From assembly GCF_904849725.1 (NCBI RefSeq), contig NC_058518.1, positions 330,730,581 through 330,794,580 of the forward strand: DNA of 64,000 bases, read 5' to 3'. The stretch's first letter is position 1, and the number at the start of each line of letters is the position of its first letter. Shown here in pieces: positions 22,635 to 34,688 of this stretch. Both the position numbers and the translations under genes were made by a program. Below the pieces are notes generated by a model. That model saw only the letters and a program-made list of their open reading frames with translations, searched no databases and was not told the origin of the DNA. Source of the DNA: Hordeum vulgare subsp. vulgare. Lineage: Eukaryota > Streptophyta > Magnoliopsida > Poales > Poaceae.

Positions 22635-23592
22635 CTAAATCAGAGGGTAATTTGTTGTGATTTCCATAAGTGTTGTTGTAGTAATTGCCATAATTGGTAG
22701 AGGAGTTACTAGGAAAGGCCTAGGAACATAGTTTCCTCTAAAAGCATTGTTGTTGCCAAAATTGTTCCTACCAACAAAATTAACGTCGAGACTAGCGTTG
22801 CTACTCTCAATCAAGGAAGATAGTGGCATGTCATTAGGATCTAAAGGAGCGTTTCTGCTAGCAACCAAATTCATCAACTCGTCAATCTTAGCACTAAGCG
22901 AGTTAATTTCTTCTATAGCGTGTACCTTTTTGCTAGCACGTGACCTTTCAGTGTGCCACTCAGAGTAGTTGGTCATGATATTGTCTAGGAGTTTTGTAGC
23001 GTCTCCTAACGTGATTTCCATGAATGTTCCACCTGAGGCTGAGTCCTAGATATTGCGAGAAGTGAAATTCAAACCAGCGTAAAAGATTTGTATAATCATC
23101 CACAAACTCAAGCCATGAGCGGGTCAATTTCTAATCATTAACTTCATCCTCTCCCAAGATTGTGCAACGTGTTCATGATCAAGTTGCTTGAAATTCATGA
23201 TATCGTTGCGTAAGGAGATAATCTTAGCAGGCGGAAAATACTTGGATATGTAAGCACCTTTGAACTTATCCAGACAATCGATACTATTTGTAGGCAAAGA
23301 AGAAAACCAAGTTTTTGCGCGATCTCGCAACGAGAAAGGAAAAAAGCTTCAACTTAATCACGTCATTATCCACATCTCTTTTCTTTTGCATATCGCAAAG
23401 ATCAATGAAGGTATTGAGATGGGATGCGACATCTTCACTAGGAAGGCCAGAGAATTGCTCTTTCATAACAAGATTCAGCAAAGCTGCGTTGATTTCATAC
23501 GATTCCGCACTAGTGACGGGAGCAATCGGAGTACTAATAAAATCATTATTATTGGTACTCGAGAAGTCGCAAAGCTTGGTGTTTTCATCCAT
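22635..23592 (-). pseudogene. Element C gag
   Basis: The likely gag start is the minus-strand ATG at 23590-23592 (MDENTKLCDF), because the frame upstream (to 23778) is only low-complexity F/L/S/P residues translated from CCTTTGCCG-type repeats of the leader. Capsid-like parts are MKEQFSGLPSEDVASHLNTF near 23440, RDRAKTWFSSLP near 23320 and DKFKGAYISKYFPPAK near 23260, the conserved core of Gypsy gag. A frameshift near 23290 and a stop near 23050 break it. The C-terminal portion (23021-22635) continues with EITLGDATKLLDNIMTNYSE. No zinc knuckle is evident. Confidence 0.8.
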
Positions 23593-23818
23593 GATGACTT
23601 CAACAAACAAACAAGCACACAAGCAAGCAATAAAACCGGCAAAGGAAAACGACAAAGGGAAAAAGAAAGCGGCAAAGGAAAATGGCAAAAAGGCAAAATA
23701 AAACGGCAAAGGAGAAAGGCAAATGTGAAGTGGGGGAGAGGAAAACGAGAGGCAACTGGCAAAAAAAAGTAAATGCAAGAGATGAGTTTGTGAGACCTAC
23801 TTGGATAGATCTCTCCTT

Positions 23819-23836
23819 CCCCGGCAACGGCGCCCG
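23819..23836 (-). promoter_or_regulatory. Primer-binding site of element C
   Basis: The minus strand reads GGGCGCCGTTGCCGGGGA ten bases after the end of the 5' LTR. This is the tRNA-Asp-type primer site of Athila elements with one change at the first base (G in place of T). Two partial copies of the same motif occur upstream, inside the LTR. Confidence 0.85.
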
Positions 23837-23845
23837 AAATACTTC

Positions 23846-25501
23846 TGCTACTGCAACAAAAGAACTTCCAACGGCGCCAGAAACAAGTGTGCTGACGGGA
23901 GACTATTCTTGTCTTGATACTCCTCAGCAACGGCACCAGGAATCCTTCTGCTACGGCTACGCCTTTAGGGACTTCCTTGGCAAATATGCAAAGGATTCCC
24001 CCGTGGCCTTGGAGCCTTGCGTTGGTGTTCCCTCGAAGCGGAAAGGGTGATGTAGCACAGCGGCGGTAAGTATTTCCCTCATATTTGAGAACCAAGGTAT
24101 TGATTCAGTGAAGGATTATCACAAGTACCTGCACAAATACAAAGAGCTTGCACCCAACGCTATGAAGGGGTTGTCAATCCCTTATAGATTGTTTGCCAAG
24201 TGAGAACTGAAAGCAAAAAGGAACAAAGCAAAGTAAAAGCGAAAGTGGAAACGATAGGTGTGAGTAGACCAGGGGGCCGTAGTGTTCACTAGTGGCTTCT
24301 CTCATGAAAGCAGGTAGACGGTGGGTGAACGAATTACTGTCGAGCAATTGATAGAACGGCGCAAAGTCGTGACGTTATCTACGGCAATGATTATATCTAT
24401 AGGCATCACATCCAAAATAAGTAGACCGATACTTTCTGCATCTACTACTATTACTCCACACGTCGACTGCTATCCAGCATGCATCTAGTGTATTAAGTTC
24501 ATGAGAACAGAGTAACGCCTTAAGCAAGATGACATGATGTAGATGGACAATCTCATATCTACGATAAAAGCCCATCTTGTTACCCTTGATGGCAACAACA
24601 TGATGCGTGCCTTGCTGCCCCTTCTATCACTGGGAAAGGTCACCACACGGTATGAACCCAAAACCAAGCACTTCTCCCATTGCAAGAATCATAGATCTAG
24701 TTGGCCAAACAAAACCCAAGACTCGGAGAGACTTACAAGGATATCAAATCATGCAAATAAGAAATCAGCAAATACTCAAATATATACCATAGATAATCTG
24801 ATCACAAATCTACAATTCATCGGATCTCGACAAACACACCGCCAAAGAGGATTACATCGGATAGATCTCCATGAAGATCATGGAGAACCTTGTATTGAAG
24901 ATCCAAGAGAGGGAAGAAGCCATCTAGCTACTAACTGCGGACCCATAGGTCTGAAGTGAACTACTCACGAGTCATTGGAGGGGCGATGATGTTGACCAAG
25001 AAGCCCTCCAACTCCAAAGTCCCCTCCGGCAGGGCACTGGGAAGGGTCTCCACATGAGATCTCACGGAAACGGAAGCTTGCGGCGGCGGAAAAGTGTTTT
25101 CGTGGATGCCCTGATTTTTTCTGGATTTTTAGGGAATTTATAGGCCAAAGACCTAGGGCAGGGGAGGGCCAGGGGGGCCACAAGCTTGGTTGCCGCGACC
25201 TCCCCCCTGGCCGCGACAACAGGGCTTGTGGGCCCCCTGTGGGCCCACTTGTTTGGCCCTCAAGCCTCCCGATCTTCTTCCGTTCTGGAAAAAATTATTT
25301 CGGGGATTTTATTCCGTTTGGACTCCATTCCACAATCAGATCTAAAAAGAGTCAAAAACACAGAAAAAACAGGAACTGGCGCTTGGCACCGAGTTAATAA
25401 GTTTGTCCCAAAAAAGATATAAAAGGTAAACAAAACATCCAAAGTTGACAAGATAAGAGCGTGAAACCATCAAAAATTATAGATACGTTTGAGATGTATC
25501 A
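23846..25501 (-). repeat. 5' LTR of element C
   Basis: On the minus strand it starts TGATACATCTCAAACG at 25501 and ends TTGCAGTAGCA at 23846. Inside its last 100 bases are GGTGCCGTTGCTGAGG (23922-23937) and CTGGCGCCGTTGG (23868-23880), both resembling the primer-binding site that follows the LTR. It pairs with 17145-18799. Confidence 0.93.
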
Positions 25502-26196
25502 GGGCGCACGGCATATACAGTGTCAGCGGCCATGCCGCTGACCTAGGCCGACTCCGATCCGTCAAACCAGCACAGTATAAGCCCATCAGCGCCCACTCCA
25601 TTACCAAGCTTGTCGTGGTAATAGTTGAGACGCCGTACTGGCGACCCATGATGAATATCGCAAGACGACGCTGGACGTACTGCACGTGTCTTGCGTCGGC
25701 CTTACGCGAGAACTCCATTGGCTGGCCAGTGGGTCCCATGGCTAGATGGGACCTCGCAGCCGGTGGGCCCCTCCAACGATAAGACCAGACTACTGTGGGT
25801 CCCCTGACCAGCCGACGAGGCTTCCAGGTGGGCCGCTCTTCGTACTTTTATCCATATTGTAGGTTGGTGGGTTCGTCTATAAAACCCCCCGTTCCCCTCC
25901 ATGGAGAGGGTCGGCCAACTGCTCACACACACCCATACAGGAGAGGTAGACGCGAGACGACAACTCCTTCTTCCTGCTTCGTCGAACAGCTCAAGGAGCA
26001 CACTGTAATCCCTTTGGTGCATCAACCATTCTGGCAGGACTAGGGATGTTATCTCTACGGAGAGCCCCGAACCTGGGTCCATCATGCGTCTCCCTCGCTT
26101 GTACCAATCCCATTCCCGGAGCCTGCCGGTGTCCTTACGGTTCCCACCACTCATGTTTAGCCTACCCATGGCTGATGTCGTGAGTAAACAACGACA
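25502..26196 (+). repeat. 5' LTR of element B, second part, with promoter
   Basis: After the second GGGCG copy the B LTR resumes and aligns with about 44907-45604 (shared GACCTAGGCCGACTCCGATC, CCATTGGCTGGCC, AGGAGAGGTAGACGCGAG). A TATA box TATAAAA lies at 25878-25884 (45284-45290 in the 3' LTR), followed by ACCCCCC. The LTR ends AACGACA at 26196, directly before the primer site. Confidence 0.92.
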
Positions 26197-26198
26197 TT

Positions 26199-26216
26199 TG
26201 GCGCCCATCGGTGGGC
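26199..26216 (+). promoter_or_regulatory. Primer-binding site of element B
   Basis: TGGCGCCCATCGGTGGGC begins two bases after the LTR end. It has the TGGCGCC core and compares with TGGCGCCCACCATGGGGC in element E at 57552. This type of site is common among Tat-lineage elements. Confidence 0.85.
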
Positions 26217-26299
26217 CATCCGCGGCACCGGCCGGAGTTACACTCCGGGCAGGACCCTTCGCCAACACCGCCAGATGCTTCGCATCCGGATCATTCAGC

Positions 26300-28583
26300 A
26301 TGCCCGTGGAGCCTGCCCTTGCAGATGTTTCTGTGATGCTAACCGACGATCCAGGTTGTCTCACGGACTGTGACGAGGAGTTCGCCAGCGAGTTGCTCTC
26401 CAGCGACGTCATCGCTGCTGTTGCGAACCTCGACGTTCTCTTCAGTGACCTGCACCTCAATGATGAGCCTCGCCACCTCGGCAAGGGCATCGACACCGAT
26501 GCGCTATGCGCAAGCTTCAGCAGGCTCTCCCTTGACGATACGCCTGCGCCTGATGAGTACCCTATCGAGGTGCTCGTCTGCGACGATCCACCGACATCTG
26601 CAGGGTGTCTTGCCCCGCGCCACATCACTCTCGTCTCCAACCTCATGGAGGTGATGGTTATTGGTGCCGGCACCAGTAAGCCTCATGGCAAGGCTTTAGC
26701 GGAGGTAGTTGACCCCACTGCGGGCTCTGCAAACCCGCTTCACACCGCCCTTGTCGGCCTGAAGACGCCCATCGCCACCACGGCAAACCCAACTAATGGT
26801 AGGGCCTCACTGGAGGAGGCTCGCCAGCAGATCCTGGAAGAGGGCATCGCTATCGCCACCGCCAAGCGTCAGATGGAGTCTGCGGAGCGTGAGTATAACT
26901 CCGCTAACGACCTCACTACGGCTGCTGATGGCCCCAGTCGGCGCAGCAAGGTCCGCGGTCGCGGCCGGGTCATCGCCGAAATTTTAGGTGACAGGGAACC
27001 TATTTATGATACTCAAATGGCCAACATGCGGGCCGCCCAGGCGGCTATGGCAGAGATGTGTGGTTAGGAGGGCGACGAGCGCGCCCTTCAAGAGAAGCGG
27101 GTCAAGGATCTCCTTGACGTTGCTAGCGAGCAGCAGGCTCATTTTGACCCCAGCATCGTGCAGTCTATGTCTCCGAGAGCTCATCCGGAGGCTCACCGCA
27201 ACCCCAGCGGCCGTCATCGCGCTGAAGGCTCCTCCATGCATCGCACTTCTGGCCGGAAGGGCGAGAGCAGCCAAGACAGACGTTCCCAGCACCAGAGCGA
27301 GCCGGTTTCCAGGCGGCACCATAGGGAGGCTGGTGATGAGGATGAATCGATGCATGAGGTTCCCCCTCCGAGGCGGTGGGAAAAGGCCAAGGCGACCGAG
27401 TCCTAGGGCACCCTTCCGATCTCAGCCCGGATCGGCCCTCGCGTCCCTCATAGCGACAATGATGCTCGCAAGCGCATCAACCTTCTGGCGCAGTTGACCC
27501 TCCTGGAGGAGGAGGGTCCCATTGGTCCGGCATGCTTAGGCCCCCAGATCCGAGGGGAGCCATTCCCCAAAAGCTTCACTCTCCCTTGGGACACCCCAAG
27601 TACAGCGGCACAGCCAAGCCAAAGGACTAGCTAATCGACTACACCACTGCAGTCGGCATTGCGCGGGGCAACAAGCTCGTAGCGGTCCGCTACGTGCCTC
27701 TCATGTTGATCGGCTCGGCCAGGACATGGCTCAATAGCCTGCCAGCCGGCAGCATCAACTCTTGGGTTGAGTTCGAGGAGGTGTTCGTCCGCAACTTCAC
27801 CGGCACCTACAAACGCCCTTTTGGCGTCACGAGCTGGCCATGTGCGTCCAAAAGCCTGACGAACCCCTTCGCGACTACGTCACACGTTGGACAGAGCTAC
27901 GAATCTCCTGCAAAGGAGTGCATGAGGTACAAGCCATTCAATACTTCATTGACGGCTGCCGAGACGGCACCCTACTCAAGCACAAGCTCATGTGCTCCGA
28001 GCCCACCTCTTTGGCGGTGCTCATGGCCAAGGCGGACAAATACGCCATGGCCGACTGCGCCATGCGGCTCAAGGTCACCGCCTCGGACAAGATTGTCCCC
28101 AAGCCGTCTACTCCGAAGCCGGCTGGCGATAACCGAGGTGGCTAGAACAACAAACACAAGGCGGATCAACTTGATTCGCGCTCTACAAGCAAGCAAGTGG
28201 CCAATGTGGAGGAAGATGCGCCAGCTACCCAAGCCGGCTCTCAGCAACAGCGGACCGACAAGAACACATGGCAGCCCAAGCCCACCTTCGAGAAAATGCT
28301 CGATGCACCATGCAAGATGCACACTGGGGCGAAGCCGGCCACCCATACCCTACGGCAGTGCAACTTTGCACATCGACTGTCGCGAGGTGAGGGTGTGCTG
28401 GCTCCCCCGGCGGCTGCTGCAGCGCCTCGTGCTCCGGCTCTAGGGCCGGCTTCGGCTCCACCACCGCCGCCTCATTACGACGACCGTCTCCATGACGAGT
28501 ACCCCGTGAAGATGGGTCTTACGTCATATTCACCAGCGAAGGCGGCGACAAGCACAACCAGCGACAACGCCGGCGCGAGGTGA
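26300..28583 (+). pseudogene. Element B gag
   Basis: The first in-frame methionine after the primer site is at 26300 (MPVEPALADVSVML); the open frame reaches 27067 and, after a stop, continues as a basic, R/S/H-rich segment to 27406. The capsid core follows in another frame at about 27544-27830 (GEPFPKSF, then VPLMLIGSARTWLNSLPAGS and FVRNFTGTYKRP) and shifts again to MCVQKPDEPLRDYVTRWTEL at 27840-28145. A C-terminal segment (28197-28583) holds EKMLDAPCKMHTGAKPATHT, typical of Tat gag proteins. A glutamine/alanine-rich predicted coiled coil lies near 26815-26910. At least three stops and two frameshifts make it non-functional. Gag would form the particle core. Confidence 0.85.
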
Positions 28584-28996
28584 ACGCCACGGTCCCCTCG
28601 GTTCCCTAGTTCATGCATTGGTCTGAAAAGCCAATTACATGGAGCCGAGCTGACCATCTTGCGGTGATGCCAAACCCTGGCTCATACACACTCGTCCTCG
28701 ACCCCACCTTTGCCTACAAGAGGCTCACCTACCGGTTCTCCCGGGTGTTGGTCGATGGTGGCAGCAACATAAACAAATTGCTCAAGCTTGGGTTGAAGGA
28801 GAAGGACCTCCAGCCTACCAGCACTGTCTTCCATGACATCATGCCGTGACAGCCCTGCTCGCCGTTTGACAAAATCCAGCTGGATTTTCTCTTTGGCGAC
28901 AAGGCGCATTTCCGCCGTGAACCAATTTGTTTCGAGGTGGTGGATCTCAACATCCCTACCACGCGCTACTAGGCAGGCTGGCTTTGGCCAAGTTGA
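28584..28996 (+). pseudogene. Element B aspartic protease, truncated by element F
   Basis: The region reads WSRADHLAVMPNPG, then VLDPTFAYKRLTYRFSRVLV and DGGSNINKL, the active-site segment (DGGS in the place of DTGA/DSGS, as often in Tat elements), and later FEVVDLNIPTTRY. A stop lies at 28847. The sequence breaks off within the GRPALAK-type motif at about 28996, where LTR sequence of element F begins. The rest of the protease region and the reverse transcriptase N-terminus are missing. Confidence 0.8.
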
Positions 28997-31900
28997 TGGA
29001 AAGGAAAAAGGCACATGGCCTGACTATCTACAGACCCAACCTAGGGCTAAATCATAGCTGGGACACCAGCTACTCATCGTCATCAACGTCTAGATAGAAC
29101 CCACCATTAGGGTCATTAACAACCTCTGCAACAATTTATTAGGCAAACGTGACTACAAAAGTACTCAGCAAGACTTTAGAATGATCTATCTACTCATGCA
29201 ATGTATCAACAAGGAGTTGTGGGGTTTCATGCAGAAAGCCAACATTTGACTCTTGGATAGACAAACTACATTTTCAAATAGTTTTGACAACTTTGGTTTC
29301 TCGCACACGAGTCCACTAACACCACAACAATACTCCATCGTGGAATCATTCCGTCTCACTACAGAAATGCCATCCACGACACTCACACTTATCTTGACAT
29401 TTTTATGAGTAGCCATTATAGTTGTCTATGAACAACATATGTTTCCAAGTAGTCCATATCCGTAGACGCGGCTATTCGAATAGATCATAACCCTGCAGGG
29501 GTGTACTTCTTCACACACGCTCTCGCCACTTATTGCTATGTGCACGTCATGCACCTTGGCAACCTTCAAGCGGAAGCCGAGCGAGGGAGTCATCCACGGC
29601 CGTTAACCACGCTAATACCTAGTCCAGGTTTATCGCCTATCTAAGGGTATCCCGCATGGATGTCCGGCCGAGGTTTCCACCACGGTCCCAAACGATGTGC
29701 GCAGGGTTCCGAAGCCCACCATCCGGGTGCCACTTGGTACACCGCGCCATTGCCTACCGCATCACAGCCCACCTCTAAGGTCAGCACTATGCATGACCTC
29801 GAGCATGACTATAAACACCAGAAACTACTTGCAACTCCTGGACCGAGTACTAGGCGATTAATAAGTTGAGAGGGTCAATTAAGTATCCCAACATGCGGTA
29901 GTATCTAGTCTTGGATTACATACACGGAACTCAGTTCCTAAAGACAGTTCCAATGAAACAACCCGCCATGTACTCCTACATAGCCTTTCACCAGTACCTT
30001 TACCAAATCAGGTTCAACACACAACCCTATTAACAAAACACATTATCACGATCCTGTTCATCACCCATATGACAGACCAAACACAACTCTAAGCATACCA
30101 TGCATAGCAGGATAAGACACATCATGGCTCAAGCATCTACTAGGTATGCTAGGTTGCAAGGTTTAGCTAATTACTATGACAAAGACAGGTCATGCAAAGG
30201 AATGGGTTCAACTAACGTGGTAAAAGCATTTGAAGCATTTTGACCTAATGCAATAAGTAAGAGCAGGAGCGAGATCATGGGATTTATCGAGATGATCAAA
30301 ATGGTTGCTTGCCTTGTTGCTCAACAGAGGGGTGATATCCGCCAGTCGGATAATCAGTCGTATCCGGAGGGCCGGGGCCTACAGAATAACAACATACAAG
30401 TATTAACAATCATATGCAACAGTCATGATGCATGAACATGACATGAAATGAAAGGTGATAAGATTCAATGTGGTTGGTGAAACCTTAGTTTGCATCTGGT
30501 TTGAAATCCAAATTCAAATATTATTTGAAATGGCATATTTATCTTAATCATTTAATTGATTTGACCTGATGTTGTTTCATAACTTTGTTTTTCATGCATG
30601 AAAGTAGCACCATTGTGTTCATTGCATTTTTCTAATCAATTTGCATATATTATTTGTGTGATTTGGAGTTATATTCAAATTTCTATGAATTTCCAAAGTT
30701 TTGCAAATATTCTGGGATTATATTAAAACTAGAATTAGATTTATTGCATGAGCATGACATCAGCAGGTCAGCTAGCCGTTGAAAGTCAAACCTGACCAGT
30801 GGACCCACTCGTCAGTGACTCTGGCCAGTTTTAGATTTAATTAACAGAACTGGACCCACATGTCAGTGGGTGGTTAGGGATCTAATTAATTATTTATTTT
30901 CATTAACTTAAACTTAACTACTCAGGGGTTGGCCCCACCTGTCATAGGATCAGGGGGTTGAACCCACCGGCGACGAGGTCGATTTCGCCGGCGGTGAGCC
31001 TCCGGCAGCACCAGAGACGGCGGATGGCGTCGGGAACGCGTCTCCGATGACCATTCGAGCGGCAGAAGGCACAGGGAGAACGACCACTCGACGACGCGCA
31101 TGATGCAGCAAACCCCAGGGGTTGGGGTGGCCGGAATCGACGCCGGCGACGAGCTTGGCGGCGGCCGAAGCTCGGCCATCGTCGAGGTCATAAAAAACGA
31201 GGGCAAAACACACGAGGCTGGGCTCCTAAAGCACCTACGCGACGAGCTGAAGCTGTTGCAGGCCTCAGATGGACCAACCGATCACCGTAGGGTCACCGGC
31301 GACGAGCTACATCGGCGGTCCTCGTCGGGCTCCGGTGAAACTGGGCCTAGAGCTCGGGAATGAGAGGTGAAAATGGGGGGAAAACACCCTGGAGCTCACT
31401 GCGGTGACGAGGGGATGCTCACGCTTCTCGGGGAGGCACTGGATCCGGTGAATCAATTGTGGCTTGCCGGCGGCCGAAGGGTGAAGACGACGGTGAGGAA
31501 GGTGTTGCAGGGCTCGGGGGCTCTTCTCCTTTGGCAGGGATGACCAACTCGTCGACGCGGAGCGAACGACACACTCAGAGGCGCGGGAGGACGACCGGAG
31601 CGATGGCTAGCTCTAGCTCGAGCTGGCAGCAAAGGCGGTCGAGAGAGGAAGAGACACAGGGGCGGGTGAGGAGGGGGAGAGGATGGGAACGAGCTTGGGG
31701 AGGCTTATCCTCCCTCTCTAGCTCATCCGGGCAAGCCAGGCATGCACACAGGTGCATGGGCGCGCCGGGAGAAGCAGCGGCCAGCTCCTACTCCGACTGG
31801 CGAAGGAGGAAGACGACAGAAGGGGAGGAGATGGGTCTGGGCCAGGTAAGCGTGTGATAACTCCTTTTCCATTTTTTTTCTCATTTCTGTTTCTGTTAAA

Positions 31901-32341
31901 ACATTTCTGATAAGGTTTGGTTTTATTTTTGGCTCCAAACTATTCCTAAAATAGTTTAGAACATGCTGAAGTGTTATTTGGAATATTTCCAAACATATAT
32001 AAAAGTTTCAGCATTTTTGGAAACTTTGAATTATTTGAAAACAATTATATGTTGATTTCAGTAGCTTTCAAATTTAAAATAAAATTCCAAAAGCACTTTG
32101 AAAATATATTTCACCCGTGATATTTTGTTTTCAACATTTATCATAGATGATGAACTTTTCTAATGGCCATTTTGGAATTTTTAATTTGCCATCAAATTTG
32201 AATTGCTTTTGAATATAGAGTTGCTAGGGCTTGCTTTTGTTTTCTTTGCTTTACTTTTGATTTCATTTCATTTACATGGATGCAATGAACAAGACATGAG
32301 CACAAACTTGCTATACTCTATTAGGGATCAGGGATGTGACA
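28997..32341 (-). repeat. 3' LTR of element F (outer end truncated)
   Basis: On the minus strand the LTR starts TGTCACATCCCTGATCCC at 32341, just after the polypurine-like GAGTGGGGGTGAG at 32343-32355. It is at least 3.3 kb. Positions 30396-32341 are repeated at 34687-36590. It contains GC-rich ORF-like sequence near 31000-31860 that recurs in the other copy at 35250-36100. The left end near 28997 lacks a TG terminus and joins directly to B coding sequence. Confidence 0.82.
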
Positions 32342-34688
32342 ACTCACCCCCACTCAAAAGAATCTCGTCCCGAGATTTGGAAGTCGTCGGGAATAGCGCG
32401 GGATACTCAAGTCGAAGACGGTCCTCTCTTTCCCATGTTGCCTCTTTTTCAGAATGATTTGACCATTGAACTTTAAGAAACTGGAGGTTTCGAAGTCAAG
32501 TAGTACGCTCGGCTTGATTAAGAATACGAGCAGGGTATTCTCGGCATGAAAGGTTATCTTGGAGATCAAGCGTTTCGTGGTCCACTTCACGGATAGGATC
32601 CAAAAAGCAACGCCTGAGTTGCGAGACGTGGAATACATCATGAACCTTGGAAAAAAGCGGAGGAAGTTCCAATTGGTAGGCAACTTCTCCTTGTTTGGCA
32701 AGAATGCGAAAAGGACCGATATAACGAGGAGCCAACTTGCCCTTGATACCGAAACGATGGGTACCCTTCAAAGGTGTAACCCGAAGGTAAGCCTTCTCGT
32801 CAACTTCAAAGGTCACAGCCTTATGATGACGATCATATTGGCTCTTTTGATGAGATTGGGCTGTTTTCAACTTGTCATGAATAATGCGAACTTGCTCTTC
32901 TGCATCCTAGATCATATCCGGACCAAAAAGTTGCCTCTCTCCAGTTTTTGACCAATTAAGAGGTGTTCGACATCTTCGTGCATAGAGAACTTCAAAAGGG
33001 GCTTTGCCCAAGCTTGATTGATAACTATTGTTATAAGCAAATTCGGCGAATGGAAGGCACTTCTCCCAATTCATACCGAACGATATAACACAAGCCCGGA
33101 GCATTTCTTCTAGGATTTGATTCACTCTTTCTACTTGGCCACTTGATTGAGGATGGAAAGCAGTGCTAAAAGATAAGTGAGTCCCCATGGCATTCTGAAA
33201 ACTTTCCCAGAAGCGAGAAGTAAAAATACTTCCACGGTCTTAGTTAATTTCCAGAGGAACACCATGAAGAGACACTATTCGAGAGATATATAACTCTGCT
33301 AGCTGGCTAGTTGTTATACTCTCATGAACTGGAAGAAAATGAGCTACTTTGGAAAGACGGTCAATGACCACAAAGATAGCATTATTTCCTTTCTTGGTCT
33401 TGGGAAATCCAGTAATGAAATCCATACTGACTTTATCCCATTTCCATTCAGGAATAGCTAAAGGTTGAAGGGTGCCCGCAGGCCTTTGATGTTCTGCCTT
33501 AACTCGACGACAAACATCGCAGTTAGCAGCGAACTCAGCAATTTCTCTCTTCATCCTAGTCCACCAAAACCTTTGGCGTAGGTCCTGATACATCTTAGTA
33601 CTACCAGGATGAATGGTGAGAGGAGAATCATGATCCTCCGTAAGGATCATCTGCCGCAGACGTTTGCTCTTAGGAACCACTAGACGGTTCTGAAAGAACA
33701 CGACACCTTGCTCATTGATAGAGAAATCCCTAGCGTTTTCGCTAGCAATATTCTCCTTGACCCGGGATATACCCTTATCATAAGTCTGCACGGCTATGAT
33801 TTGATCCCCAAGAGTAGGTTTATCCACCAGGTTAGAAAGGAATCCTTGAGGAACAATCTGAAGATTTAACTTCCGAAATTCCTCATAGAGATGTGGTTGA
33901 CCTCGTTGTAACATCAGATTGTTACAATAAGACTTACGACTTAGTGCATCAGCCATAACATTGGCCTTCCTCGGGGTGTAAGTTATCCCTAAGTCGTAGT
34001 CTGTGATCAACTCAACCCACCGTCTTTGCCTGAGATTCAAATCCGGCTGGCTGAAGATATATTTCAGACTTTGGTGATTAGTGAATATTTCGCAACGATT
34101 ACCAAGAAGGTAATGTCGCAAGGTTTTAAGTGCATGGACTAGAACTGCTAGCTCAAGATCATGTGTGGGATAATTATCCTCATGTGGACGCAACTGTCGA
34201 GATGCGTATGCAATCACATGATGATCCTGCATGAGAATGAAACCTAATCCTTGTCGCGAGGCGTCGCAATAGATAACAAAGTCCTTAGAAAAATCAGGTG
34301 GTAGCAACACAGGTGCGGAAGTCAGGCGTCTGTTCAGTTCCTGAAAACAATTCTCACACTATGGTGTCCACTCGAACTTTCTATCTTTCTTGAGGAGTTC
34401 AGTTAGAGGCTTTGCAACCTTAGAGAAATTCTCGACAAAGCGGCGACAATAGCTCGCTAGACCAAGAAAACTCCTAACTTGCTTAACAGATTCAGGTTGA
34501 GTCCAATCAAGGATGGCTTGAACACTCTCGGGATTGACAGAAATACCCTTACGAGAGATTACGTGGCCTAGAAAGGTCACTTCTGCTAACCAAAATTCAC
34601 ATTTTGAAAACTTGGCATAAAGGCGGTGCTCTCGAAGTTTCATCAATACCAGTCTTAGATGCTCGACATGTTCTTGTTCGTTCTTCAA
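32342..34688 (-). pseudogene. Element F pol: RT C-terminus, RNase H, integrase, chromodomain
   Basis: The minus strand encodes, in order: the end of the reverse transcriptase ([30 protein letters not shown], 34688-34359), RNase H (DFVIYCDASRQGLGFILMQ, TNHQSLKYIF, about 34270-34050), and integrase. The integrase has a zinc finger (HPGSTKMYQDLRQRFWW ... CDVC), MDFITGFP with the first catalytic aspartate, DRGSIF with the second and GQVERVNQ with the glutamate (down to 33000). A segment with VHDVFHVSQLRRC and a chromodomain (VQWSNHSEKEATWERED, about 32455-32405) end it. Stops occur at about 34349, 33240, 32907 and 32496. The long open stretch 34310-33240 (356 codons) is the best-preserved part. 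Confidence 0.9.

Larger units (their letters stand above)
17145..25501 (-). mobile_element. Athila-like Gypsy element C, gag-protease only (non-autonomous)
   Basis: C is an 8357-bp LTR element on the minus strand, with perfect duplication GGGCG at 17140-17144 and 25502-25506. Its LTRs (17145-18799 and 23846-25501; 1655 and 1656 bp) are very similar, which marks a comparatively recent insertion. The minus-strand order is LTR, primer site GGGCGCCGTTGCCGGGG, gag, protease, about 2.7 kb without coding, polypurine tract and LTR. There is no reverse transcriptase, RNase H or integrase, so it must have been moved by a related autonomous element. LTR layout and protease resemble the Athila group; the family name (Sabrina/WHAM-like) is inference. 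Confidence 0.92.

Noticed and set aside
23600..23827. Hydrophobic F/L-rich open frame before element C gag, resembling membrane segments
   Set aside because: It is translated from a CCTTTGCCG-type low-complexity leader between primer site and gag start; different frames give the same composition.
25702..26673. Minus-strand open frame of 323 codons
   Set aside because: It overlaps the B LTR, primer site and gag start; the plus-strand gag frame has family motifs and this one has none.
30922..31857. GC-rich open frames at 30922-31857 and 35323-35935, first considered as captured gene exons
   Set aside because: They are repeated in both LTRs of element F and therefore belong to the LTR.
31723..32457. 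Possible small gene around 32203-32457
   Set aside because: The same sequence recurs at 36452-36600 at the LTR end of element F.
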